In this document: positions 17,698 to 25,048 of the stretch, in pieces
Position numbering within the stretch: the stretch's first letter is position 1
Layout: every line of letters begins with the position of its first letter
Source: Jhaorihella thermophila
GTDB lineage: Bacteria > Pseudomonadota > Alphaproteobacteria > Rhodobacterales > Rhodobacteraceae
Direction of reading: 5' to 3'
NCBI RefSeq assembly: GCF_900108275.1
Contig: NZ_FNVD01000006.1
Span: 124,001-188,000, forward strand
DNA: 64,000 nt
Translations under genes and position numbers: made by a program
Notes under the pieces: generated by a model
The model's input: only the letters and a program-made list of their open reading frames with translations
What the model was told of the DNA's origin: nothing
Database searches by the model: none

Positions 17698-17954
17698 CAC
17701 GAGGCCAGCAGAGCGTCGAGCTTGCCGTCGCTTTCCAGCTCATACAGATCGTCGCAGCCGCCCACATGGGTTTCGCCGACAAAGATCTGCGGCACCGTGC
17801 GGCGGCCGTTGGCGCGCTGGATCATCTCGGGCTTGCGCGACGGGTCGCGCAGCACGTCGATTTCGGTATAGCGCACGCCCTTCTTGTCCAGCAGCCGCTT
17901 GGCCGCGTGGCAGAACCCGCAGAGCGGCGAGGTGTAGATTTCGACCGGTTTCAT
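17697..17954 (-). CDS. grxC: Glutaredoxin 3
   Basis: 85 residues, standard for monomeric Grx3. Glutathione-dependent disulfide reductase with active site CGFC at residues 12-15. TVPQIFVGETHVGGCDDL (residues 53-70) is the cis-Pro and glutathione-binding segment. Lies 37 bases after comF and is translationally coupled to the nitrilase-family gene. Confidence 0.96.
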   Translation of the reverse strand: MKPVEIYTSPLCGFCHAAKRLLDKKGVRYTEIDVLRDPSRKPEMIQRANGRRTVPQIFVGETHVGGCDDLYELESDGKLDALLAS

Positions 17955-17991
17955 TCATTCATCCCCAATGGCCGCATTCCTTGTCGGGGAT

Positions 17992-18744
17992 TTAGTCATC
18001 CTTTGCAACACGTGCCAGTGTCAGAATGTGAACTTCCGCCGCACCCGCGTCCAGCGCCGCGTGGGTGCAGGCGGCCAGGGTGGCGCCCGATGTCATCACG
18101 TCATCGACCAGCAGAACCGCGCGGCCCTGCGCCCGACCCGCGCGGCGGGGATGCGGGCGGATCGCCTGCGTCAGCAGCGCGAAGCGATCTTCGGCGCCCA
18201 GTCCTTCCAGCATCGGCATGCGCCGCATGCGTTGCAGCAGGTCCGGGCAGACCTCCAACCCCACGGCCCGCGCCAGCGATTGCCCCAGCAGCGCGGACTG
18301 GTTGTAGCGCCGCCGCCATAGGCGCGACCAGTGCAGCGGCACCGGGGCTACCAGCATCCGCTCTTGCAGGATCTCGCGCCCGGCGCGGGCCATCCAGGCG
18401 CCGGCGGCGCGGGCGATCTCGGGCCGGTCGCCGTGTTTCAGCGCCAGCACCAGTTCGCGCGCCTTGTCACGATAGAGCAGCGTGGACCGGCCGTTGCGCC
18501 AGGGCCGGGGGCGGTCCATGCAGTCGTCGCATTCGATGCGGAACCCGTCGCGCTCGCCCGGCAGGGGCGTTCCGCAGGAGTCGCAAACCGTGCCGCCGAT
18601 GAAGGGCGTATCGCGCCAGCAGGTCGCGCAAAGGCCAAAGTCGCTTTCGACCATCGCGCCGCAGCCCAGGCAGCGGGGGGGATAGACGACCTCGATCGCG
18701 GTTTGAATCCGCGCCCTGATCCGCTTAGGTTGCGCCCATGTCAC
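17992..18744 (-). CDS. comF: ComF-family double zinc ribbon / phosphoribosyltransferase protein
   Basis: 250 residues from a GTG at 18744; no ATG is available before the first Cys motif. The N-terminal zinc ribbons CLGCG, CATCW, CDSC and CDDC (residues 25-75) are followed by a type I phosphoribosyltransferase domain with the PRPP loop VLLVDDVMTSGAT near residues 212-224 and RYNQSALL. ComF proteins are linked to natural transformation and to helicase partners at the replisome. The start overlaps the divergent methyltransferase start by 7 bases. Confidence 0.92.
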   Translation of the reverse strand: MTWAQPKRIRARIQTAIEVVYPPRCLGCGAMVESDFGLCATCWRDTPFIGGTVCDSCGTPLPGERDGFRIECDDCMDRPRPWRNGRSTLLYRDKARELVLALKHGDRPEIARAAGAWMARAGREILQERMLVAPVPLHWSRLWRRRYNQSALLGQSLARAVGLEVCPDLLQRMRRMPMLEGLGAEDRFALLTQAIRPHPRRAGRAQGRAVLLVDDVMTSGATLAACTHAALDAGAAEVHILTLARVAKDD

Positions 18745-19556
18745 ACGCCGCCCCCCTGTTCGACCGTTCTGCCCTGCTGGCCCATCGCAAACGGGTCCGG
18801 CCCGAAGCGCTGTTTCTGCACCGCGCCGCGCAGGACGAGGTGCAGGATCGCCTGTCGATGGTTAACAGAACCTTTACTGCGCCGGCCGTGGTCACGCCCT
18901 TTCCCGATCTCTGGGCGTCACTGTTCCCGACAGCGGCGATCGTTTCCGACGAGGAAACGCTGGACCTGGCGCGCGGTGTGCATGACCTTGTGATCCACGC
19001 GATGGCGCTGCACTGGGCCAATGACCCGGTGGGCCAGCTGATCCAGTGCCGGCTGGCGCTGAAGCCGGACGGGCTGTTGCTGGCGATTCTGCCGGGGGGT
19101 GAGACGCTGCGCGAGTTGCGCGCCGCGCTGGGGCAGGCGGAGATCGAGATCGCCGGAGGGCTGTCCCCGCGCGTAGCCCCGATGGGCGAGATCCGCGACC
19201 TCGGCGCGCTGCTGCAACGCGCGGGCCTGGCGCTGCCGGTGGCCGACAGCCTGACGCTGACGGCCGAATACCGCGATCTGCGCCACCTGATGCACGACCT
19301 GCGCGACATGGGCGAAGCCAACGCGCTGAGCGACCGCCTGCGCCACCCGACCCGCCGCGCGGTCTTCGACCGGGCCGAGGCGCTCTATCGCGCGGCCTTT
19401 GCCACGCCCGAGGGCCGTCTGCCCGCCACGTTCGAGCTGGTCTGCCTGACCGGGTGGTCGCCCTCCGACAGCCAGCCCAAGCCGCTGCGGCCCGGATCGG
19501 CGCAGGCAAGGCTCGCGGATGCGTTGAAAACGACCGAGACCAAACTTTCCGATTGA
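18738..19556 (+). CDS. NDUFAF5-like SAM-dependent methyltransferase-fold protein
   Basis: 272 residues. LFDRSALLAHRKR near the N-terminus and the LHWANDPVGQLIQCRLALKPDG region match the BioC-like family that includes mitochondrial complex I assembly factor NDUFAF5. The usual glycine-rich SAM motif I is not recognisable: where it would be expected (around FPDLWASLFPTAAIVSDEE) there is no GxGxG. In eukaryotes NDUFAF5 hydroxylates an arginine of a complex I subunit, so a non-methyltransferase role is possible. Assignment rests on overall pattern. Divergent from and overlapping comF; hemH follows 55 bases later. Confidence 0.85.
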   Translation: MSHAAPLFDRSALLAHRKRVRPEALFLHRAAQDEVQDRLSMVNRTFTAPAVVTPFPDLWASLFPTAAIVSDEETLDLARGVHDLVIHAMALHWANDPVGQLIQCRLALKPDGLLLAILPGGETLRELRAALGQAEIEIAGGLSPRVAPMGEIRDLGALLQRAGLALPVADSLTLTAEYRDLRHLMHDLRDMGEANALSDRLRHPTRRAVFDRAEALYRAAFATPEGRLPATFELVCLTGWSPSDSQPKPLRPGSAQARLADALKTTETKLSD

Positions 19557-19611
19557 CCGACAGGCCGGCGCCGCTAACTCACGACAGACGCAGAACGCTC
19601 AAGGACCGACC

Positions 19612-20661
19612 ATGACCGACCGCAGCCGCCCAGCGCATGCCCCCGAAGACCACCCGGCCCTGCCGTCCGACAAAATCGGCATCCTGCTGGCCAATCTGGG
19701 CACACCGGACGCCACCGATTACTGGTCGATGCGGCGCTATCTGAACGAGTTCCTGTCCGACAGGCGGGTGATCGACCTGCCGCGCTGGAAATGGCAGCCC
19801 ATCCTGCAGCTGATCGTGCTGACCAAGCGGCCGTTTTCCAGCGGCGCCGCCTATCGGTCGATCTGGAACACCGAGCTGGACGAAAGCCCCCTGCTGACCA
19901 TCACCAAGGCACAGACGGCCAAGTTCGCCGCACGCATGGCCGATCGGTTCGGCGACCGCGTGATGGTGGATTTCTGCATGCGCTACGGCAACCCCTCGAC
20001 ACCGGCGAAGCTGCGCGAGATGGTCGAGGCCGGATGCCACCGCATCTTGTTCTTTCCGCTCTACCCGCAATATGCCGGCGCCACGACCGCCACTGCAAAC
20101 GACCAGTTCTTTCGCGCGCTGATGGCCGAGCCCTGGCAGCCAGCCAGCCGCACGGTGCCGGCCTATTTCGACGACCCGGCCTATATCGACGCGCTGGCCC
20201 GGTCGATCGAACGCGCCTATGCCGAAATCGCCGGCCGGCCGGAGATCCTCGTCTGCTCCTACCACGGGATGCCGGAACGATATCTGACGCAGGGCGATCC
20301 CTATTACTGCCAGTGCCAGAAAACCACGCGGCTGCTGCGTGAACGGCTGGGCTGGGACGAGACCGAGATCATCAGCACCTTCCAGTCACGCTTTGGCCGC
20401 GAGGAATGGCTGAAGCCCTATACCGTGGAAGAGGTCGCCCGGTTGGCCCGCGCCGGCAAGAAACGGATCGCGGTCTGTGCGCCGGCCTTTTCCGCCGACT
20501 GCATCGAGACGCTGGAGGAAATCAACGTGGAAATCCGCGACGCGTTCCTCGAGGCGGGCGGCGAGAGTTTCACCTATATTCCCTGCCTGAACGACGATGA
20601 TGCGCATATCGACGCGCTGGCCGGAATCGCTGCGCGCGAACTGGGCGGCTGGCTGGACTGA
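19612..20661 (+). CDS. hemH: Ferrochelatase
   Basis: 349 residues. It inserts Fe2+ into protoporphyrin IX, the last step of protoheme synthesis. Motifs: GILLANLGTPDATDYWSMRR at residues 23-42, the metal-binding histidine in CSYHGMPERYL near residue 220, and CAPAFSADCIETLEEI near residues 293-308. Two other genes of tetrapyrrole metabolism, hemJ and hemW, occur elsewhere in the window. Transcribed alone or with the preceding methyltransferase-fold gene. Confidence 0.97.
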   Translation: MTDRSRPAHAPEDHPALPSDKIGILLANLGTPDATDYWSMRRYLNEFLSDRRVIDLPRWKWQPILQLIVLTKRPFSSGAAYRSIWNTELDESPLLTITKAQTAKFAARMADRFGDRVMVDFCMRYGNPSTPAKLREMVEAGCHRILFFPLYPQYAGATTATANDQFFRALMAEPWQPASRTVPAYFDDPAYIDALARSIERAYAEIAGRPEILVCSYHGMPERYLTQGDPYYCQCQKTTRLLRERLGWDETEIISTFQSRFGREEWLKPYTVEEVARLARAGKKRIAVCAPAFSADCIETLEEINVEIRDAFLEAGGESFTYIPCLNDDDAHIDALAGIAARELGGWLD

Positions 20662-20694
20662 TCCGCACGACGCCCTGAGGTCGGACCGGAAACG

Positions 20695-20720
20695 AAGAAA
20701 GGCGGGGATCTCTCCCCGCC
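20695..20720 (-). terminator. Hairpin terminator between hemH and the small membrane protein
   Basis: 8-bp stem GGCGGGGA / TCCCCGCC with a 4-base loop. On the minus strand it is followed by TTTCTT, fitting the end of the 60-residue gene; it may also slow transcripts leaving hemH. Confidence 0.65.
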
Positions 20721-20745
20721 CTTCGAAATTCGCAAGTCGCGTCGC

Positions 20746-20928
20746 TTAGTTGGAAGCGACAGCCGCGCCGACCAGCACCAGCAGAAGGACGGGCAGAACC
20801 CAGCCGCTCGACGCGCTTTGGGACTCTTCCACGATGACCGGCGCTTCGACGACCGGCTCGGCCAGCGAACCAGCGTTGGCGGACGAAGCGGCAGCAGCCA
20901 GAGCAGCGGCGAGAACGAGTTTCTTCAT
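20746..20928 (-). CDS. 60-residue exported single-span membrane protein, unknown function
   Basis: ATG at 20928 has CTGGAGG 6 bases upstream. The product has a textbook signal peptide (MKKLVLAAALAAAASSANAG), about 20 residues rich in Val, Glu and Ser, then one hydrophobic segment GWVLPVLLLVLVGAAVASN that ends the protein. A terminator follows it. Likely a small inner-membrane protein with a short periplasmic stretch. I do not recognise the family and no neighbour suggests a role. Confidence 0.75.
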   Translation of the reverse strand: MKKLVLAAALAAAASSANAGSLAEPVVEAPVIVEESQSASSGWVLPVLLLVLVGAAVASN

Positions 20929-21064
20929 GTTAACCTCCAGAAATCGCGCGCCCCAAAAAAGAGCACGCTTTCAAGTCTTACCTCGTGGGTTTGTTCTAAG
21001 CAGCGAATCGGCTCGATTGCAAACGCTTGTTGGAAATATCGCGCTTTGCCGGCCCGAAATGTCG

Positions 21065-21685
21065 TCAAATAAGCAACACTTGCGTTCCCACCTTGGTCAG
21101 ACCGAACAGCTCTTCGATATGGTGGTTGTAAAGCCCGATGCAGCCGTTCGATGACCGCCGCCCGATCTTGCGCGTGTCGTGGGTTCCGTGGATGCGATAA
21201 TACTGCCAGCTGAGATAAAGCGCATGCGTGCCCAGCGGGTTGTCCGGCCCCGGCGGGATGTAGTCCGGCCATTCGGGATTGCGTTTCTTCATCGAAGGCG
21301 TGGGCCGCCAGCTGGGGCCGACGACCTTTTGCACCACCTTCGTCCGGCCGCGGCGGGTCAACTCGTCCGTCAGCGGCACGCTGCAAGGGTAGAGTTTGTA
21401 GATCGTCTGATCCTCGGACCAGAAATGCAGCGCCCGCGAAATCGTATCCACAAGGATCGCACCGTTGTGCAGATCGCTGAAATAGGGCTGCCACTGCTGC
21501 GTCTTGAAGCTCGAGATGTTGTGGCGCACCGGCGGCTCGGGATCCGGCGGCGGGCGCAGGGGATCATAGGCCTGCTCTGCGGTGTCCTGATCTTCGCTCG
21601 CCGCGACGGCGGGAACACCCAGCAAGGCCGCCGACCCGGCAAGAAAGCCGCGGCGCGTCGGTGATTTGAACGGATTGTTCGTCAT
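21065..21685 (-). CDS. L,D-transpeptidase (YkuD domain), Tat-exported
   Basis: 206 residues from the ATG at 21685, which has GAGGGG upstream. The N-terminus carries a twin-arginine motif (TRRGFLAGSAALLG). The YkuD catalytic motif is complete: YRIHGTHD then RRSSNGCIGLYN, with Cys as nucleophile. Such enzymes form 3-3 peptidoglycan cross-links or attach lipoproteins to the wall. A second YkuD protein of a different sub-type lies 700 bases to the right, with a CAP-domain lipoprotein between them. Confidence 0.93.
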   Translation of the reverse strand: MTNNPFKSPTRRGFLAGSAALLGVPAVAASEDQDTAEQAYDPLRPPPDPEPPVRHNISSFKTQQWQPYFSDLHNGAILVDTISRALHFWSEDQTIYKLYPCSVPLTDELTRRGRTKVVQKVVGPSWRPTPSMKKRNPEWPDYIPPGPDNPLGTHALYLSWQYYRIHGTHDTRKIGRRSSNGCIGLYNHHIEELFGLTKVGTQVLLI

Positions 21686-21857
21686 GTCTCGACCCCTCGG
21701 ACGCTCGGACCAGTCAACTTCCGGCGGCATGATAAGGCCCCGCCTCGACAAGCGCAATTCACACCGCCGTCACGCACGCCCCGACGGCAAAGGGCGAATT
21801 GCGCATCCCCTATCGACCCTGTAAACCCGATGAAAATCTTGCTTCCGGGTGCGTGTC

Positions 21858-22370
21858 ATGGGACGTCTCGTTGTCATACTCTTGGGTCTGTTTGCGTTGG
21901 CGGCGTGTGATCCGGGCTACGACTCCACCGTCCTGGACTCCGACGGAAAACCGCTGCCCAAGGTCTATCGGATCCGGCCCGGCCAGACCGCGGAAATCCA
22001 GTATCGGATGCTGGACGCGGTCAACGCCCTGCGTGCCTCGGCCGGGGCCGGGCCGGTGCAACTGGATCCGGCGCTGAACGCCGCCGCGGCGACCCATTCG
22101 CGCGACATGTCGGTTCAGAACCGGCCGTGGCACTTCGGATCCGACGGGTCGTCTCCGCTCGACCGGGTTCAACGGGCGGGATATGCCGGCACGCTGCTGG
22201 GCGAAAACATCTCGGAGACCTTCGAGACCGAGATGCAGACACTTGCCGCCTGGATGGAGGAACAGGGCACGCGCGAGGTGCTGATGGACCCCCGCGCGAC
22301 GAAGATGGGATTCGCCTGGCATCAGGAACGCAGCGGAAAGCTGTGGTGGACCCTGTTGATGGGAACCTGA
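21858..22370 (+). CDS. CAP/SCP-domain lipoprotein
   Basis: 170 residues from the ATG at 21858 (an in-frame GTG at 21849 is the alternative). A lipobox ends at Cys17 (LFALAAC). The CAP fold shows MLDAVNALRASAGAGPVQLDPALN..., THSRDMSVQ and GENISETFE; related YkwD-like proteins are secreted and of mostly unknown function. The metal-site His/Glu positions appear present (THS, GEN). Sits between two L,D-transpeptidase genes, suggesting an envelope role. Confidence 0.88.
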   Translation: MGRLVVILLGLFALAACDPGYDSTVLDSDGKPLPKVYRIRPGQTAEIQYRMLDAVNALRASAGAGPVQLDPALNAAAATHSRDMSVQNRPWHFGSDGSSPLDRVQRAGYAGTLLGENISETFETEMQTLAAWMEEQGTREVLMDPRATKMGFAWHQERSGKLWWTLLMGT

Positions 22371-22380
22371 CCGGCCCGCG

Positions 22381-22884
22381 TCACGCCCGGATCGTGATCG
22401 GGGTGCCCAGCCGGACCATGGCATAGATCTCTTCGATCTCGCGGTTCTTCACCGCGATGCAGCCGGCTGTCCAGTCCGGTCCCTTGCCCTTTTTCACGCC
22501 GGGGTTGGGCTGTCCGTGGATGAAGATGTCGCCGCCCGGATCCATGCCCATCGCCCGGGCCAGTTCGATGTCGCGCCGGTTGGGATAGGAGATGCCGACT
22601 GACAGGTGAAAGTCGCTGTTGGGGTTGCGGCGGTCGATCACATAGGTGCCCTCGGGCGTCTTGCCGTCGCCCCTGACCCGCTTGGGCCCCACCGGAGCAA
22701 AGCCCAGCGCAACCTTGTAGGATTTCAGCACCTCGTTGCCGTGCAGCAGGTAAAGGCGCCGCGCGCCCTTGTTGAGTACGATTGAGGTCACCTCGGGGCC
22801 GTTGTAGGTTCTGAACTTGCTGCTGCACCCGGCCACCGCGAGGGTCGCCAACGCACCCAGACCGAACGTCCTGCGCTTCATCAT
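22381..22884 (-). CDS. L,D-transpeptidase lipoprotein (YkuD domain)
   Basis: 167 residues from the ATG at 22884; the adjacent ATG at 22881 is equally possible. Lipobox LAVAGC near residue 20. YkuD motifs: GDGKTPEGTYVIDRRNPNS, FIHGQPNP and DWTAGCIAVKN with catalytic Cys. Shorter than the Tat-exported paralogue at 21065-21685 and of the ErfK-like sub-type. Convergent with the CAP lipoprotein, whose stop is 10 bases away, and 65 bases downstream of the sodium channel gene on the same strand. Confidence 0.93.
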   Translation of the reverse strand: MMKRRTFGLGALATLAVAGCSSKFRTYNGPEVTSIVLNKGARRLYLLHGNEVLKSYKVALGFAPVGPKRVRGDGKTPEGTYVIDRRNPNSDFHLSVGISYPNRRDIELARAMGMDPGGDIFIHGQPNPGVKKGKGPDWTAGCIAVKNREIEEIYAMVRLGTPITIRA

Positions 22885-22949
22885 CGTCCCTGTCCCGTTC
22901 GTCCTGCCTCGTTGCCGCAGGGATACCGCAAATCGCCGACGCCGGGAAA

Positions 22950-23771
22950 TCACTTTTCCGTCCCTGTGCGGCGGTCGGGTTGCGCCACGCGGTCCAGCCG
23001 GCGCTCGATCGCCTCGAGCCGCGCCAGCACCTCGTCGCGATAGGCATCGGTGCGTTCGGCCTCGCCTTCGTGATGGGCCTCCTGCATCGAATTGACGATC
23101 AGACCGACCAGCAGATTCACCATGACAAAGGTCGTCGCCATGATGAACGGCACGAAGAACGCCCAGGCGTGGGGGTGAACCTCCATCACCGGGCGCACGA
23201 TGCCCATCGACCAGCTTTCCAGCGTCATGATCTGGAACAGCGAATAGGCGCTGCGGCCCAGGTTTCCGAACCAGTCGGGAAAGGTATCGCCATAAAGCGT
23301 CGTCGAGATCACCGAGCCGATGTAGAAGATGATCCCCAGCAGAAGAAATACGCTGCCCATGCCGGGAATGGCGGTGACGAAGCCCTCGACAACGCGGCGC
23401 AGGCGCGGCGTCACCGACACCACCCGCAGCACCCGCAGGATGCGCAGCGCTCGCAGCGCCGAAAACGCCTGCGCCGCCGGGAACAGCGCTATGCCGACGA
23501 TCACGAAGTCGAACAGGTTCCATGGGTTCACGAAAAACCGCAGGCGGTAGGCGGCCATCTTCAACGCCAGCTCGGCCACGAAGATCGCAAGGCAAAGCGT
23601 GTCCAAAAACCGCACTGCGGGACCGATCCGCGCCATCAGGCCGTCCGATGTCTCCATGCCCAGAAGCATGGCGTTGAACAGGATGACGCCCATGATCGCC
23701 TGCCCGAAGATCGGCGCCTCGACAAGCGCCACCAGCCGTCTGGAAAATCCCATCGTCCCGCGTCCCTGCAT
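22950..23771 (-). CDS. Bacterial voltage-gated sodium channel (NaChBac/NavAb family)
   Basis: 273 residues from the ATG at 23771 (AGGA just upstream; ATG at 23753 also possible). Six transmembrane segments fit one domain of the 24-segment eukaryotic channels. S4 carries arginines every third residue (R107, R110, R113, R116 in ALRALRILRVLRVV). The selectivity filter TLESWSM (residues 183-189) is the hallmark of sodium-selective homotetramers. S6 is FVMVNLLVGLIVNSM, followed by a C-terminal coiled coil (DEVLARLEAIERRLDRVAQ). Its gene starts 13 bases after the RNA methyltransferase stop, suggesting co-transcription. Orthologues from marine alphaproteobacteria have been studied structurally. Confidence 0.95.
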   Translation of the reverse strand: MQGRGTMGFSRRLVALVEAPIFGQAIMGVILFNAMLLGMETSDGLMARIGPAVRFLDTLCLAIFVAELALKMAAYRLRFFVNPWNLFDFVIVGIALFPAAQAFSALRALRILRVLRVVSVTPRLRRVVEGFVTAIPGMGSVFLLLGIIFYIGSVISTTLYGDTFPDWFGNLGRSAYSLFQIMTLESWSMGIVRPVMEVHPHAWAFFVPFIMATTFVMVNLLVGLIVNSMQEAHHEGEAERTDAYRDEVLARLEAIERRLDRVAQPDRRTGTEK

Positions 23772-23784
23772 TGTTCCTGCCTCG

Positions 23785-25005
23785 TCACGCCAGCCGAAAG
23801 GCCGCCGCCAATTCCAAATGGGCCGACCAGCGGAACTGATCAACCACCTGAACACGGTCCAGCCGATAGCCCGCATCCACCAGCGCCCGCGCGTCACGGG
23901 CGAACGTCACCGGGTTGCAGGACACATGCGCGATCACCGGAACGCGGGAGCGGGCCAGCTCGGCGACCTGCGCCTCGGCCCCAGCGCGGGGCGGGTCGAT
24001 CACCACGGCGTCGAACCGGTCCAGTTCGTCGGCCAGAAGCGGGCGGCGGAACAGATCGCGCGCCTCGGCCGTCACGCGTTTCAGACCCTGCGTTTCGCGC
24101 CAGCTGCGGTCGAGCGCGCGGATCATCGCCGCGTCGCCTTCGACCGCATGCAACTCTGCCGCCTCGGCCAGTGGCAGGGCAAAGGTGCCGCAGCCCGCGA
24201 ACAGATCGGCGATCCGGGTGGCCCCGGCGACCGCTTCGCGCACGGCATGCAGCAGCGCCGCCTCGCCTTCGGGGGTTGCCTGCAGAAAGGCGCCGGGAGG
24301 CGGGATCACGCCCGCCCGCCCGAACCGCTGAATCGGCGGCAGACGGGTGGCGATTACCTCGTCGTCCCAGGCCAGCCGCGCCAGCCGGTGTCGCGCGGCC
24401 AGCTGCGCCAGTTCGGCCCGAAACGGCCCGTCCAGCGGCTTGCCGCCGCGCACCGCCGCGTCCAGCCCGCCTTCGGACCGGGTGACGCTGACGGCAAGCT
24501 CGTGCCGGCGGCTCGCCCCGATCATCGCAAGGTCGCGCGCCAGCGGCAGGCCCGCCAGAAGGTCGGGATGCAGCAGCCGGCAGTCAGGGATCTCGGTGAT
24601 CGTGCCCGATGCCCGCCCGTGGAACCCGGCCAGCGCCCCCTTTTTGGTGCGCCGCGCGGCAAACGTGGCTCGCCGCCGCGACTGGGGCGGCGAGGTCACG
24701 GTGGGCGGCAGATCCGCCTCCAGCCCCTGCGCGGCCAAGGCAGCGCGGACAACCTCGCGCTTCCAGTCGGCAACGAATGGGTCCGAGGCATGCTGCAACT
24801 GGCAGCCGCCGCAGGATCTGTAGTGACGGCAGGGCGGCTGCACGCGGTCGGGCGATGGCGTCTCGATGCGGATCTCGGTCAGCCGGGTGCCGTCGCGCAG
24901 CCCGCTTACCACCTCGCCCGGCAGTGCGCGCGGCACGAAAACCGGCCCGGCGGCGATGCCGTCGCCCTGATGGCCCAGACGTTCGATCGTGACTGACTCT
25001 CGCAT
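23785..25005 (-). CDS. RlmD/TrmA-family RNA 5-methyluridine methyltransferase
   Basis: 406 residues. An N-terminal TRAM-like domain (residues 1-45) is followed by four cysteines for a 4Fe-4S cluster (CRHYRSCGGC, residues 59-68, plus a later Cys in PDCRLLHPD). The SAM domain has DLFAGCGTFALPLAE near residue 267, and the catalytic region has VIDPPRAG and HVSCNPVTFARD, with the nucleophile Cys in SCNP. It methylates a uridine in 23S rRNA or tRNA; the exact target cannot be told from sequence. Upstream of the sodium channel gene on the same strand. Confidence 0.93.
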   Translation of the reverse strand: MRESVTIERLGHQGDGIAAGPVFVPRALPGEVVSGLRDGTRLTEIRIETPSPDRVQPPCRHYRSCGGCQLQHASDPFVADWKREVVRAALAAQGLEADLPPTVTSPPQSRRRATFAARRTKKGALAGFHGRASGTITEIPDCRLLHPDLLAGLPLARDLAMIGASRRHELAVSVTRSEGGLDAAVRGGKPLDGPFRAELAQLAARHRLARLAWDDEVIATRLPPIQRFGRAGVIPPPGAFLQATPEGEAALLHAVREAVAGATRIADLFAGCGTFALPLAEAAELHAVEGDAAMIRALDRSWRETQGLKRVTAEARDLFRRPLLADELDRFDAVVIDPPRAGAEAQVAELARSRVPVIAHVSCNPVTFARDARALVDAGYRLDRVQVVDQFRWSAHLELAAAFRLA

Positions 25006-25048
25006 GGCGCCCAGATAGACCGAAGAGCCGCCGCGGAAAACCGGAATG

